Source: an uncultured Acidimicrobiales bacterium (lineage in GTDB: Bacteria > Actinomycetota > Acidimicrobiia > Acidimicrobiales > SHLQ01). From it: a DNA stretch of 64,000 nucleotides. The notes under the pieces were generated by a model. That model did not search any database. It saw only the letters and a program-made list of their open reading frames with translations, and was not told the origin of the DNA. The stretch is from contig CAKZVC010000068.1 in the NCBI GenBank assembly GCA_937922235.1, positions 1 to 64,000 of the forward strand, given 5' to 3'. The position numbers and the translations under genes were made by a program. Shown piece after piece: positions 16,512-25,672 of this stretch; within the stretch, counting starts at the first letter, position 1; every line of letters begins with the position of its first letter.

Positions 16512-16910
16512 TCACTTGTTGGAGTATGTCAATCTTTCCGTTTCCGGGGGTACCGAGCAATTCCCACTCAACGAGGGCTGCTTCGCTGGTTGCTGAATCA
16601 TGATGCTCTCACCGGGCACAACATTGCTAGTGAGCGAGGCTAAGACAGTTGCAGAGAAGTCCGTCGTTGCGACGTCGTCAACCGTGACAACAAGTATTTC
16701 GTCGGCGAAGTCCAAGGCGGCCTGAGCATCCGATGGTGGAAAAGCGTAGTCACCTTTGATAATTCTGGCCCCATCGGCATCGTGTGAATGATCGGAGTGT
16801 GAATGATCGGAATGGGCATGATCGGAGTGTGAATGAAGTGACTCCCGTGATGATGTGGCTCCACAGGTTGTTACGCCAATAAGTGACGAGATCAGGAGAA
16901 GCCGTCCCAT
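16512..16910 (-). CDS. Lipoprotein with a His/Asp-rich tract, possible metal binder
   Basis: 132 residues from the ATG at 16908-16910. The signal peptide ends in a lipobox-like GVTTC (Cys about 16). Right after it comes a tract of alternating His with Ser, Asp and Ala (HSHSDHAHSDHSHSDHSHD), encoded by a repeated 12-18 nt unit. Such tracts bind Zn, Ni or Cu in periplasmic metal chaperones and importers. The rest (VDDVATTDFSATVLASL and an end rich in Pro and Ser) is not recognised. The next lipoprotein gene lies 83 nt upstream on the same strand. Metal binding is inference. Confidence 0.6.
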   Translation of the reverse strand: MGRLLLISSLIGVTTCGATSSRESLHSHSDHAHSDHSHSDHSHDADGARIIKGDYAFPPSDAQAALDFADEILVVTVDDVATTDFSATVLASLTSNVVPGESIMIQQPAKQPSLSGNCSVPPETERLTYSNK

Positions 16911-16993
16911 TGCTCTTCGCGATCCCAACACTGAAACGTCAAGTAGTTTCCGATGAGCGCGAAGATGCCTTGTTAGTCGGTCACCCCATGGAG

Positions 16994-17512
16994 TTAGCGC
17001 TGCGTTGAAAGCGCTTCGTCGAAGCAAGATGAGTAGAGGTCGTTGTTGGTTCTCAGAGCTTCGGAAAGTGAACTGGGAGAGGAGTCAGAGAGACTCATCC
17101 CATTTTCGCGGAGGCAATCAGCAATGGACTGGTAGAAGGCGGCCTCCTCATCGGGACTAGCCGCACTATGATCCGCCCACACGCTCTGAATTCGCCCACT
17201 GAACTCGGCTTCGCACGCTGCCACGCTCGCATCAACGTCACGTCCCGAATCATCAACGTTGAACGCATAGAACCTTCCATCAATTAGCTCAAGCTCGCGT
17301 ACGTCGTGTCCCATTTCCCGAATGCACTCGGCCGTTGCCAGCATCGCCACTTCGTAGTTTGCGAATGTGAGCTCCCCCTCGTCCAAGAGGTTCTGCTGGA
17401 ATTCGTTCACCCTCGCCACGACTTCCGCTGATTCATCAACAGCGGCGCTACCACTACATGCTCCAGCAATCGCAGCCACGATCAGGGCTAGTAGTGCACA
17501 TTTCATTCTCAT
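16994..17512 (-). CDS. Lipoprotein of unknown function, 172 aa
   Basis: The ATG at 17510-17512 has GGAGG upstream and starts a signal peptide ending in the lipobox IAGACSG (Cys about 19). A longer frame to 18109 exists but overlaps the divergent lipoprotein gene and has no ribosome site, so this start is preferred. The mature part is acidic and helical with four cysteines (AECIREMG, AACEAEF, ADCLREN, SSCFDEAL). Their spacing suggests two disulphides. No family is recognised. Confidence 0.7.
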   Translation of the reverse strand: MRMKCALLALIVAAIAGACSGSAAVDESAEVVARVNEFQQNLLDEGELTFANYEVAMLATAECIREMGHDVRELELIDGRFYAFNVDDSGRDVDASVAACEAEFSGRIQSVWADHSAASPDEEAAFYQSIADCLRENGMSLSDSSPSSLSEALRTNNDLYSSCFDEALSTQR

Positions 17513-17552
17513 TGTTCCTCCGTTTCGGTCGTAGTTGACCGTGACAGATCGC

Positions 17553-17572
17553 AATGGCAGTGATCTGCCATT
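17553..17572. other. Hairpin in the divergent gap between two lipoprotein genes
   Basis: An 8-bp perfect stem (aatggcag and its complement, 4-nt loop) followed by four T residues lies between two divergent genes. It could be a leader attenuator for the rightward gene or an operator; the sequence does not decide. Confidence 0.35.
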
Positions 17573-17666
17573 TTTGGGCTCCCGGCCAACCACTACGCCT
17601 CTCCGGCCACACCTTTGGCATACAACTGCCAACGACGCCTTCCACACTGGACACAAAGGAAGGTCA

Positions 17667-18113
17667 ATGACTGCTTGCAAACAGACGTTCAAGGTTCTCG
17701 TCGCACTTATGGCGTTCGGTGCACTATCGGCATGTTCCAACGCCCCACAGGTCGGCGACTCTGGGACGTCAAGTCCGCTGGCACTTCGCTCGGTCGACGA
17801 CTCGACGACTTCGGCAGCCGCAGCCGTTCGCGGAACTGTTCGGTGGATCGGCGGCTGCATTGCCCTCGAGATAGAAGGGGATGCGACGTTCGTAACAATC
17901 GTGTGGCTAGGTGATGGGCGCACGTCGTGGGACGCCGACAGTCTGAGCGTCACGATGCAGCGCGGCGGCAGCCTCGACGATCTCGTTGCCACCGTTGGCG
18001 AAGTTGCCGATCTCGGTGGACAGATTCCAACGCAAGAATGGCACAACATCGATTGGATCGATTGGGAGGTCACGCCCGGGCCCGAGTGCCCCCGGAAGGT
18101 TCTCGTCATCTAG
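17667..18113 (+). CDS. Lipoprotein of unknown function, 148 aa
   Basis: The ATG at 17667 follows AAAGGAAGG at good spacing. The signal peptide ends in the lipobox ALSACSN (Cys about 21). The mature part is beta-rich, with a pair of cysteines (GGCIALEIE and PECPRKV) that may link the ends of the domain. The aromatic stretch WHNIDWIDWEV is notable. I recognise no family. It shares a 154-nt divergent gap with the lipoprotein at 16994-17512. Confidence 0.65.
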   Translation: MTACKQTFKVLVALMAFGALSACSNAPQVGDSGTSSPLALRSVDDSTTSAAAAVRGTVRWIGGCIALEIEGDATFVTIVWLGDGRTSWDADSLSVTMQRGGSLDDLVATVGEVADLGGQIPTQEWHNIDWIDWEVTPGPECPRKVLVI

Positions 18114-18213
18114 CTCCTTCTCACCACCACGCGAAACAGCGACGGACCCCTCGGCCGAAACCGAGAGATACGTCGCTGCAAGCGTGCTTAGGCCGAGGCC
18201 TTCCTTAGAGGTG

Positions 18214-19554
18214 CTACGCCTCGTAGGCCACGGTGATTTCGCGGTCACCCTCGGTATCACGGGTGATGATGTCGATCTGCCCGATGGTCTGGGTGATCTC
18301 TTGGAAGTCAACCGAGCGGGTAGTGACGCCATCGAAGCTCATCTGCTCGACGAAGATCAGGGTGCCGTTCGGGTCGTAGACGAATGCTTCAACCGTCTTA
18401 CCAAGCGGACCGGTCACAGTCAGTTCCATCGTTGCTGGAACGTAGGTGAACGACTCGAGCACGGGGACAAGGTCCTTGGTGTTGAAGAGGACGCCGTCGA
18501 AGACCTGCACGGTCTTGCCGTCGAGATCGGCGACAGGAACGGTGATCTCGAAGCTGCCATCAGCGTTGCTCGGAACAACGACCGGTTCATCAACGGACGG
18601 GAGGAGCGAGAGCTCAAGGCCGGTGTTTGGGCTCCACGTCGTACCCGAAATCACTGCTGGACCTGCAAGTGGGTAGTTGACCTCGATGTTTGCGCGAGGG
18701 TCGTTCGAATCGATGCCATCGATAACTTCACACGACGTCAGCGCCGAGTCGACGTTGAGGCAGTTGTCTGCATCATCGCCACCAATGCCGACGTTGAGAC
18801 CGTTGCCGCCGTCGAGGTAGTCGTCACCGGCGCTTCCACGAAGGATGTCTGGGCCACCACCACCGAGAAGGGTGTCGTCTCCGTTGCCACCGGTAAGCGT
18901 GTCATCGCCGCTGCCGCCGACGAGACGATCGTTGCCGTCGCCGCCGCCGATGACGTCGTCCTGAGAGCCGCCGACGAGCGTGTCGTTACCCGCACCACCG
19001 TTGATGGTGTCGGGACCAACTCCACCTTGCAGTGTGTCAATGCCAGCGTCGCCAAAGAGTCGATCGATGCCCTTGTTGCCAATGAGCTTGTCGGTGCCGT
19101 TGCCGCCGCGCATGATGTCATGGCCTTCACCGCCGGTGAGGGTGTCATTGCCGTCGCCACCGCGGACGGTGTCAGGTCCGTTGCCGGCGAGAACACGGTC
19201 GTCGCCGCCTTCGCCCCAGACAATGTCCTTGCCGCCACCGGCGCGAATCAGGTCGTTGCCCTCGCCGCCGTAGACGGTGTCGTCGCCGAAGCCCGCCCAG
19301 ATGATGTCGTTGCCGCCACCACCGAAGATGATGTCGTTCTTGCCCTTAGCGCGAATGATGTTGTTACCGTCGCCGGCGCAAATGAAGTCGTTGCCGGTCG
19401 TACCAACGATGAATCGAGCGTTCGACTCGATCACGTTGTAACCAGCAGGTGCTTCACCGCAAGCGGTGGTGGCTTGGGCTGAGGCCGTTCCCATTGTGGC
19501 GGCCAGCATTCCGGCCGTTGCAAAGGTGGCCAATGTCGTAAATCGACGGGACAT
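18214..19554 (-). CDS. Secreted RTX (calcium-binding nonapeptide repeat) protein
   Basis: 446 residues. A signal peptide (TLATFATAGMLAATMGTASA) is followed at residues about 45-265 by at least twenty RTX repeats of the form GGxGxDxLx (GGGGNDIIWAG, GGDGNDTLTGG), which fold into a Ca2+-filled beta roll. The last about 170 residues are a non-repeat domain without recognised motifs. Strong third-position bias produces a 498-aa shadow frame on the other strand. There is no type I secretion gene nearby and the signal is N-terminal, so export by Sec is more likely. Role: probably a surface structural protein. Confidence 0.88.
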   Translation of the reverse strand: MSRRFTTLATFATAGMLAATMGTASAQATTACGEAPAGYNVIESNARFIVGTTGNDFICAGDGNNIIRAKGKNDIIFGGGGNDIIWAGFGDDTVYGGEGNDLIRAGGGKDIVWGEGGDDRVLAGNGPDTVRGGDGNDTLTGGEGHDIMRGGNGTDKLIGNKGIDRLFGDAGIDTLQGGVGPDTINGGAGNDTLVGGSQDDVIGGGDGNDRLVGGSGDDTLTGGNGDDTLLGGGGPDILRGSAGDDYLDGGNGLNVGIGGDDADNCLNVDSALTSCEVIDGIDSNDPRANIEVNYPLAGPAVISGTTWSPNTGLELSLLPSVDEPVVVPSNADGSFEITVPVADLDGKTVQVFDGVLFNTKDLVPVLESFTYVPATMELTVTGPLGKTVEAFVYDPNGTLIFVEQMSFDGVTTRSVDFQEITQTIGQIDIITRDTEGDREITVAYEA

Positions 19555-19673
19555 AGCTTTGTCTCCTCATCATCGATGCGGTTCGTGTTGAATCACGGTA
19601 TGTCAGGTCGGATGGCCGTCTCTTGGGCCAGTCGGCCCAGATCTGAGATGCCGACAACCCCGCTCTGCAGCCG

Positions 19674-22122
19674 TCAGAGAGCGTTCGTGAGCACGTCCGG
19701 CAGGGCGTCGTCGTGAACAATGACGAGGTGATCGGTCGTGCGAGTCAGCGCAACGTAGAGCAAGCCAAGCCCGTGCTCGTCCTGGAGGATCGCCGACGGT
19801 TCGACGACCACTACCCCATCAAACTCCATGCCCTTCGACGCTCCAGGCGTGAGGGTCGAGATTTGTCGATGGTCGACCTCGATCGGGTCCATGCTCAGGA
19901 TGGCCACCCGTCCGTCGTCGACCTTGTCGACCAGCTCGAGGGCGAGCTTGACCGCACGGGGCGTTCCGGTTTCGATCTGCACCGGGTGGCCCGACGAGCG
20001 GATGGCGATTGGCTGGGTCAGGTTCGGATCGATGGCGTTGAGCACGGCGGTTGCCATCGGCGTGATCTCGTCGGGCGAGCGATAGTTCGTCGAGAGGTCG
20101 AACCGGGCCACGTCGCCAAATGAGGCAGGGAGAAGGTCTTCCCAGCTGCCGCGCTCACCGGTCGTGCGCTGGGCGACATCCCCAACGATGGTCATCGAGT
20201 GACCGCGAGCTCGTCGGGCGATCATCCGCCACTGCATTGGGGTGAGGTCTTGGGCTTCGTCGACGATGACATGGCCGAATCGCCAGGCCCGTTCGCCCTG
20301 CGACCGTTCCTCGATGGTCATCGTGTTTGCGAGTTCGAGGTAGTCGTCACTTTCGAGCTCGGCAATCGGAAAACCGTCAGGGTCGCTGACGACCTCGCCG
20401 GTCATCTCGTCACGCACGGGATAGCTCTGATGTGCTTCTTGTTTGAGGTGTTTGCCGACCTTGTCGTTGTCTATACCCACGTCACCACCCCTCCTCGTCG
20501 TCTTCGCCTTCGCGCCAGGTTTCGAAGCTCTCGACCTCGACATCGCTCGGCACTGGGTCGAGCTCTTCTTCGTCTTCGTCGTCACCGTCGATATCGGGAT
20601 CATCACCGCGGAGTTCATCGAGGGTGAACACGTCGGCCTCATCGGCGAACTGGTGCTCCATGTCGCCGTCGACTTCGTTTGCCTCAGCGACATCACCGAG
20701 CAACCACAGCAATTCGTCAAGCAGCGGCACATCCGAGCGATACCAGCGACGGCGCCACAGGTTGCGCTGCTTGACGCGCGGGCGCACGAGTAGCGCAGCT
20801 GCATGATCATCGAGCCCCGCGGCTTCGCACGACGACTTGAGCAATGCGGTCGACCCGAACAGATCGTTGAGCAGCTGCTCGGGAGTCAGCACCGGCCAGT
20901 GCTTCTCCATGAAGACCGCAACATCGCCAGCCTCGACGAGAGCGTCGCGGATGTCGTTTCGTCCTTCGAACCCGGGCTCGTGAACTTCGTTGATCAACCG
21001 TTCGAAAATCAACCGCTGGAACCGGCCCGAACCCGCGTTGTGCGTCGATTGGCGCTTGGCTAATTCGCGAAACGCTCGGAGCTCATCGATCTCGATCGCG
21101 ATGCGGCGGCTGCCGTACCAGGCAACCAACGGCTCCTTTGGTTCGCGTTGACGGGCCTGCACCGCATCGGCCAGCACATCGGCCATGGCGATGCTGCCCT
21201 TGAGATTGGCGGCCGCATCGGATTCGTCGGGATCGGTGAGCACACCGGGGAACAACCGGTCGGCAGTAACCGACACAACGCCGCTTTCGCCAAGCGACGG
21301 AAGCACGTCAGAGATGTAGTTGAGGAACTCGGGGCTTGGGCCGACGATTAGCACGCCTGTTTCGGCAAGCGCCGCTCGGTCGGCGTATAGCAAGTACGCC
21401 GCACGATGCAGAGCGACGACGGTCTTGCCAGTTCCTGGGCCACCTTGCACGAGCAGTGGACCCTTGGCCGATGCTCGAATCACGGCGTCTTGCTCAGCCT
21501 GGATAGTGGCGACTACCGACTGCATCTTGCCGTCGCTTCGGGCGGCAAGCGTCGCCAGCAAAGCCGCTTCCCCACGAAGCGACTGGTGATCGGCGATGTT
21601 GTCGGTGTCGAAGATTTCGTCGCTGTAGTTGGTGAGCTCGCTACCAGTGAAATGAAGGTGGCGGCGATGCGACAGTCCCAACGGTTCAAGCGGAGTGGCC
21701 CGGTAGAACGCTTCGGCGGCCGGAGCTCGCCAGTCGATGAGAAAGACATCGTCGCCGTCGATGACGCTCATGCGGCCGATGTAGTCGGTTCCGAATTCGT
21801 CAGTTGTCATCCGGCCGAACGCCAGAGCGTCACCTGCTGATTCGAGTTCGCGCACTCGCTTCCATGCCAGCAACACCCTCGCGGATGCTGCACGAGCGCT
21901 CGCAGCTTCAGCCGCAGCCTCGGAATCTTCGTCTCCGAGCTCGGCTTCGGTCTCTCTTGGCCCCTCCTCAGACAGCAGCGACGCTTCGTCAGCGAGGCCT
22001 GTGGCGTAGCGACGCGCAGACTCGATGTGCGCGATATGTGCTGCCTGAATGCGGGTTACCGCTGCACGTTCGAGCTCAAGTTCGTCGGGTGCCGCGTCGG
22101 TGGCGGCGAGCTCGGAGGTCAC
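19674..22122 (-). pseudogene. helD: HelD-like UvrD-family helicase, frameshifted
   Basis: Two frames together make one HelD-type protein. The upstream frame (20482-22122, 546 aa) has the coiled-coil N-terminus, IGRMSVID...DWRAPAAEAFYRATP and a Walker A GGPGTGKT at residues 227-234. The downstream frame, from about 20490 to 19674, has Walker B HVIVDEAQDLTP, TNYRSPDEI and motif VI LYVALTRTTDHL. Removing one G from the GGGG run at 20488-20491 joins them smoothly (DDEEG then GDVGIDND). HelD proteins bind RNA polymerase and recycle stalled complexes. The break may be a sequencing error, a true mutation or a recoding site. Confidence 0.8.
20482..20495 (-). other. Frameshift site in helD with Shine-Dalgarno-like run
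   Basis: Read on the minus strand: AGGAGGGG (20495-20488), then TGG, then the stop TGA (20484-20482) followed by C. The downstream frame is +1. An SD-like run just before a TGA-C stop resembles the layout of the prfB +1 recoding site, though the spacing is shorter and TGG re-pairs poorly. Confidence 0.45.
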
Positions 22123-22178
22123 TCCACTAGGAAACCAGGTTCAGCGGGCCTTGAGGTGTTCCTACCGGATGAAGTGTC

Positions 22179-23147
22179 CTACTTGTCTGCAACAAGGACG
22201 AGCTTGCCAATGTGGCCGCCCGCTTCCATTGCGGCATGAGCCTTGGCTGCGTCCTCGAACGAGAACGTGCTGTCGAGAATCGGCTTGATCGTTCCGTCGA
22301 CGACCGCTGGCCAAAAGTCCTTCATGATCGTGTCGCGAATTGCCCGCTTCTCGTCGTTCGCCCGAGCTCGCAACGTCGTCGCCGTTATGACCAGGCGCTT
22401 CAACAGGACGGGCAGAAAGTTGATCGTTGTTTCAAAGCCGTTCTGGTACGCAATGTTACAGATACGACCGTTGAGCTTGGCGACGGTGATGTTCTTCTGC
22501 AGGTAATCGCCGCCGACCATATCGAGAACCACGTCCGCGCCACCGTGTTCGTTCACCACCTCCACAAAGTCCTGTTCGCGGTAGTTAATCGCAACGTCGG
22601 CGCCGAGCTCACGACACACATCGAGCTTCTCTGGAGATCCAGCTGTAGCAAAGATGGGGCCGATACCTGCGTGCTTGGCCATCTGGATGCCCATGACCCC
22701 AATACCGCTAGTGCCTCCATGCATGAGGAACGACTCACCAGGCTGAATGCTGCACCGCAAGAAGATGTTGGCCCACACCGTCATCATCGCTTCGATAAGG
22801 CACGCCCCTTCGGCGAAGCTCATTGCGTCGGGCAACGGATAGATCGACCCTTCGTCGACAGCCGCGAACTCGGCGTAGCCACCGCCCGCAAGCAACGCAC
22901 ATACTCGATCGCCCACCGACCACTCGGTGACGGCCGAGCCAACCGCAGCTACGACTCCCGCAACTTCGAGGCCGAGAACGTCGGACGCTCCGGGAGGAGG
23001 TGGATAGTTGCCAGCAGCCTGCATGAGATCTGCTCGGTTCAGACCCGCGGCCCGAACATCGATCAGCACATCCGTTGCCGTCACCTCCGGAACGGGAGCT
23101 TCACCGAGAAACAGGGACTGGTCATCTGCGATCTGAACGGCGTACAT
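22179..23147 (-). CDS. NADPH:quinone oxidoreductase, PIG3-like (zinc-free MDR family)
   Basis: 322 residues, the normal length. The N-terminal GroES-like domain has VRAAGLNRADLMQAAGNYPPPPG, typical of the TP53I3/PIG3 branch. The NADPH-binding motif is HGGTSGIGVMGIQMAKHAG, about residues 143-161. There are no zinc-binding cysteines, as expected. It should reduce quinones with NADPH in the cytoplasm. It stands between the helD region and the anti-sigma gene on the same strand. Confidence 0.9.
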   Translation of the reverse strand: MYAVQIADDQSLFLGEAPVPEVTATDVLIDVRAAGLNRADLMQAAGNYPPPPGASDVLGLEVAGVVAAVGSAVTEWSVGDRVCALLAGGGYAEFAAVDEGSIYPLPDAMSFAEGACLIEAMMTVWANIFLRCSIQPGESFLMHGGTSGIGVMGIQMAKHAGIGPIFATAGSPEKLDVCRELGADVAINYREQDFVEVVNEHGGADVVLDMVGGDYLQKNITVAKLNGRICNIAYQNGFETTINFLPVLLKRLVITATTLRARANDEKRAIRDTIMKDFWPAVVDGTIKPILDSTFSFEDAAKAHAAMEAGGHIGKLVLVADK

Positions 23148-23169
23148 GGCTCGACGTTAGATCACGTGG

Positions 23170-23823
23170 CTACTCGACGGTCAGAAGACCTTTGAGCACG
23201 ACCACCCCAGACGATTCACTTTGCGCCTCGGTCTGCAAGGTCACCGTGAACAGCGGGTACTCCGATGGGACGACGCCTGCCCAGAGTTCGATCGTGGCGT
23301 CGCCACCACGCAGGTGGAAGGTCCCTGCGCTGACCCCAACCTCAGCATCCTTGCGCAACCAAGCTTCGTAGTACGTTCCGGGCTCAGCAGGCGGAAGTCC
23401 CGACACATCGAGCACGATCCTCGTTCCAGCTTCGAGCGGGGCGATGATCGCCTCTGCGGTGGCACCGGGAGCATTGTCGGTGCCTTCAAGTGCGAGCACC
23501 GCGCCCTCGGGGTCGCCCGACCCAGCGATCACAAAGCCTGCTATCACGATCATGGCTGCTGCCGCAGCTGCCGCAAGCGGGGCAACCCAGCGACGGGCCC
23601 GAGAGATCGGAATGACATTGCTCGGGAGCTCATCAGATTCGGCGCTCGGCGTCGGGTCGACTGCCGATAGTGGAGCTCGGGCCGACTCGCTGAGGATCGC
23701 GGCGACGATCGCATCTTCGTCAGCAGCACTCGGTTCTACCCAGACCGATGGCTCGTCCAAGAACGCGGCGAGCTGGGCCAGTTCGGCTTCGCTCAGTTCG
23801 TCGTCAAATGGATTGTTGGTCAT
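23170..23823 (-). CDS. Anti-sigma factor, RskA-like
   Basis: 217 residues, overlapping the sigma gene upstream by ATGA. The N-terminal part (LSEAELAQLAAFLDEPSVWVEP) is the sigma-binding region and lacks a HxxxCxxC zinc motif. One membrane helix lies at about 83-105 (WVAPLAAAAAAAMIVIAGFVIAG). The outside part (EAWLRKDAEVGVSAGTF, VTLQTEA) is the RskA C-terminal beta domain. It should hold the ECF factor inactive at the membrane until an outside signal leads to its cleavage. Confidence 0.88.
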   Translation of the reverse strand: MTNNPFDDELSEAELAQLAAFLDEPSVWVEPSAADEDAIVAAILSESARAPLSAVDPTPSAESDELPSNVIPISRARRWVAPLAAAAAAAMIVIAGFVIAGSGDPEGAVLALEGTDNAPGATAEAIIAPLEAGTRIVLDVSGLPPAEPGTYYEAWLRKDAEVGVSAGTFHLRGGDATIELWAGVVPSEYPLFTVTLQTEAQSESSGVVVLKGLLTVE

Positions 23824-24404
23824 CGGTACTCATCTCCCTCTACGGAGGAAACGCCGTCTTGGTTCGCGGCGTTCGACACATAGTGAAGCGCTGCATGCAG
23901 CCGTTTGTGTGCTCGACCGGACCGAGACTTGACCGTTCCGAGCGGCACGCCGAGACGTTCAGCTATCTCCGGATGAGTTAGTCCCATCAGATGCGACAGA
24001 CGGACAACCTCGCGCTCGTCGGTTGGAAGCTCGTCGATGGCTTGTCGCACTTGATAGATCTCCCACGTCCGCTCGAACGAGATCGAGGTGACGGCAACGT
24101 CGGTCTCTGGTTCATGGCCACCGGCTGTCGGTCGTCCTTCTTTGCGTAAGACGTCGATCGCCGTACGACGAGCAATGGCATACAACCACGGTGCAAAGTC
24201 ACGCTGTTCGTCGAAGCTATCGATCGACCGCCAGGCCTTGATGAATGTCTGCTGGACAATCTCGGAGACGAGCTCGGCGTCCGACGTCATCGAGCGCGCC
24301 ACAGTGCCAACCGCGCCGGCATATCGCTGATGAACTGCGCGAATCGCTGCTTCATCACCGGCCCGGAACTGGGCGATCAGCTCATTCATGTCCCGCTCGT
24401 TCAT
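23820..24404 (-). CDS. ECF RNA polymerase sigma factor, SigK-like
   Basis: 194 residues. Region 2 is AELVSEIVQQTFIKAWRSID; region 4 is LPTDEREVVRLSHLMGLTHPEIAERLG followed by the recognition helix PLGTVKSRSGRAHKRL. Partnering with a coupled RskA-type anti-sigma gene places it among the SigK/SigL-like ECF groups. A second ATG at 24387-24389 would remove five residues. It reads away from the membrane protein/cupredoxin/lipoprotein genes that begin at 24520, which are its likely targets. Confidence 0.9.
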   Translation of the reverse strand: MNERDMNELIAQFRAGDEAAIRAVHQRYAGAVGTVARSMTSDAELVSEIVQQTFIKAWRSIDSFDEQRDFAPWLYAIARRTAIDVLRKEGRPTAGGHEPETDVAVTSISFERTWEIYQVRQAIDELPTDEREVVRLSHLMGLTHPEIAERLGVPLGTVKSRSGRAHKRLHAALHYVSNAANQDGVSSVEGDEYR

Positions 24405-24446
24405 TCATGGCCATGATCGCCTGCCAAAGAAATTTTGGCGAATCGC

Positions 24447-24471
24447 GAACCGAACGGCGACGAGCTGCGTA
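24447..24471 (+). promoter_or_regulatory. Possible ECF-sigma promoter
   Basis: GAACC (24447-24451), a 16-nt spacer and CGTA (24468-24471) fit the usual ECF pattern (GAAC, 16-17 nt, CGT). It points to the gene at 24520 and lies in the divergent gap with the sigma gene. This suggests that the neighbouring sigma factor controls the rightward cluster. Proposed from sequence match only. Confidence 0.5.
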
Positions 24472-24519
24472 CAGGTCACCAGAAGCGTTCAGCCGACAGC
24501 GATCCGAAAGAACAAACCG

Positions 24520-25116
24520 ATGCACCCAACCCCGGTTCACGACCACACCTTCGATGCAGATCAATCAGCGCCTGAAGCGCCCAGCGCGCTGCCCCTCATG
24601 AAGTTCGCAGCGATCGGCGGTCTGGTCTCGCTCAGCCTTGGCGTTTACGCCCGTGTGCACACACCCACCGGGCAGGGAATTGCAACCTTCGGGTTTCCAG
24701 CCGTCCTTCCCATGAAGGCATGGTTCACAACCGCCGCAGCAACCCTGGCGATCGGTCAGCTGACATCGGCGCTCTGGATGTGGGGCCGCTTGCCGGGCGC
24801 CGGTTCAGCGCCATCGTGGATCGCTCCTACACACCGGTGGCTCGGAACGATCGCCTTCCTGTTCACCCTCCCGGTCGCCTACCACTGCCTGTGGGCGCTC
24901 GGGTTCCAGCAGACGACGACCCGAGTCCTTGTCCATTCGATCCTCGGTTGCGCCTTCTACGGAGCGTTTGTCACCAAGATGCTCGTCCTTCGCTCAGATC
25001 GTGTACCTGGGTGGGCGCTACCGATTGCCGGCGGCTCTCTCGTCGCCTTGCTCGTCGCCATCTGGTTCACCTCTTCGTTCTGGTTCTTCACCACGATCGG
25101 CTTCCCCGGCGTCTGA
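24520..25116 (+). CDS. Five-helix membrane protein (DUF6529-like)
   Basis: 198 residues from the ATG at 24520; an extension to 24388 overlaps the sigma gene. A polar start with several His (HPTPVHDHTFD) leads to about five membrane segments. His residues near membranes (PTHRWLGTIAFLFTLPVAYHCLWALG, LVHSILGCAFYGAF) could ligate haem, as in small cytochrome b-like domains. The family name is from memory and only moderately sure. Its place ahead of a cupredoxin and a PF03640 lipoprotein suggests a redox role at the membrane. Confidence 0.65.
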   Translation: MHPTPVHDHTFDADQSAPEAPSALPLMKFAAIGGLVSLSLGVYARVHTPTGQGIATFGFPAVLPMKAWFTTAAATLAIGQLTSALWMWGRLPGAGSAPSWIAPTHRWLGTIAFLFTLPVAYHCLWALGFQQTTTRVLVHSILGCAFYGAFVTKMLVLRSDRVPGWALPIAGGSLVALLVAIWFTSSFWFFTTIGFPGV

Positions 25117-25143
25117 GTAGTCAACCCTCCCACGCCGCCCCCC

Positions 25144-25180
25144 AGGTCTGACCCCTGCCCCTCCCCCAGGGGTCAGGCCT
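25144..25180. terminator. 14-bp hairpin, terminator-like or operator
   Basis: aggtctgacccctg (25144-25157) pairs with caggggtcaggcct (25167-25180), with one G-T pair, around a C-rich loop. It lies 28 nt after the membrane-protein stop and 40 nt before the cupredoxin start. No T run follows, so partial termination or mRNA processing is possible. Its core resembles the ggggtcagacccc palindrome at 60260. Confidence 0.45.
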
Positions 25181-25219
25181 CCACTCTCCAAACACCAACC
25201 GTCTCGAAAGGACACCCCC

Positions 25220-25627
25220 ATGACCAAACGCGTCTCTGCAACCCTTGCGATCTGCACTCTCGCCGGACTCGGCGCCGCTCTCGCACTGTTTCTCCCAGCG
25301 CAACAAACATCGACCACTGCGCCGGCCGAGCCCGTCGCCGCACAACCCGAGCCAGCAGCGCCGGCCGCAACGCCAGCTGCACAAGTCGTCAACATTGAAG
25401 GCTTCTCGTTCGGCGGAGCAACGGTCGTCCAACCAGGTGAACAGATCACGGTGTCGAACCTCGACGGCGCCTCGCACACCATGACCGCCAACGACGGCTC
25501 GTTCGACACCGGGCTCATCGCCGGCGGGGCGAGCGCCACCTTGACGATGCCGACGGCACCCGGCACGTACCAGTACTTCTGCTCACTCCATCCATCGATG
25601 GTCTCGACCATCACCGTCCAGTCCTGA
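25220..25627 (+). CDS. Exported cupredoxin (plastocyanin-like)
   Basis: 135 residues. A signal sequence or anchor (VSATLAICTLAGLGAALALFL) is followed by an Ala/Pro-rich linker. The cupredoxin domain starts at about 55 (VVNIEGFSFGGATVVQPGEQITVSN). Type 1 copper ligands are visible: His in DGASHTMTA, then Cys and His in YFCSLHPSM, with the final Met. It would carry one electron at the outer face of the membrane. It follows the DUF6529-like gene and precedes a PF03640 lipoprotein, a common grouping in actinobacteria. Confidence 0.9.
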   Translation: MTKRVSATLAICTLAGLGAALALFLPAQQTSTTAPAEPVAAQPEPAAPAATPAAQVVNIEGFSFGGATVVQPGEQITVSNLDGASHTMTANDGSFDTGLIAGGASATLTMPTAPGTYQYFCSLHPSMVSTITVQS

Positions 25628-25672
25628 ACAACCACCAATCCACCAATCCACCAACAAAAAGGAACAAGACCA

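Noticed and set aside
16994-18109. 371-aa extended frame for the lipoprotein at 16994
   Set aside because: The extra N-terminus overlaps the divergent lipoprotein gene; the ATG at 17512 has GGAGG and a signal peptide.
17986-19482. Long open frame (about 498 codons) on the plus strand
   Set aside because: It is the mirror of the RTX repeat gene. The repetitive Gly/Asp codons keep the opposite strand open, and the minus frame has a signal peptide and clear RTX repeats.
18214-19554. Haemolysin-type toxin
   Set aside because: Only the Ca2+-binding repeats match; there is no toxin domain, acyltransferase or type I transporter.
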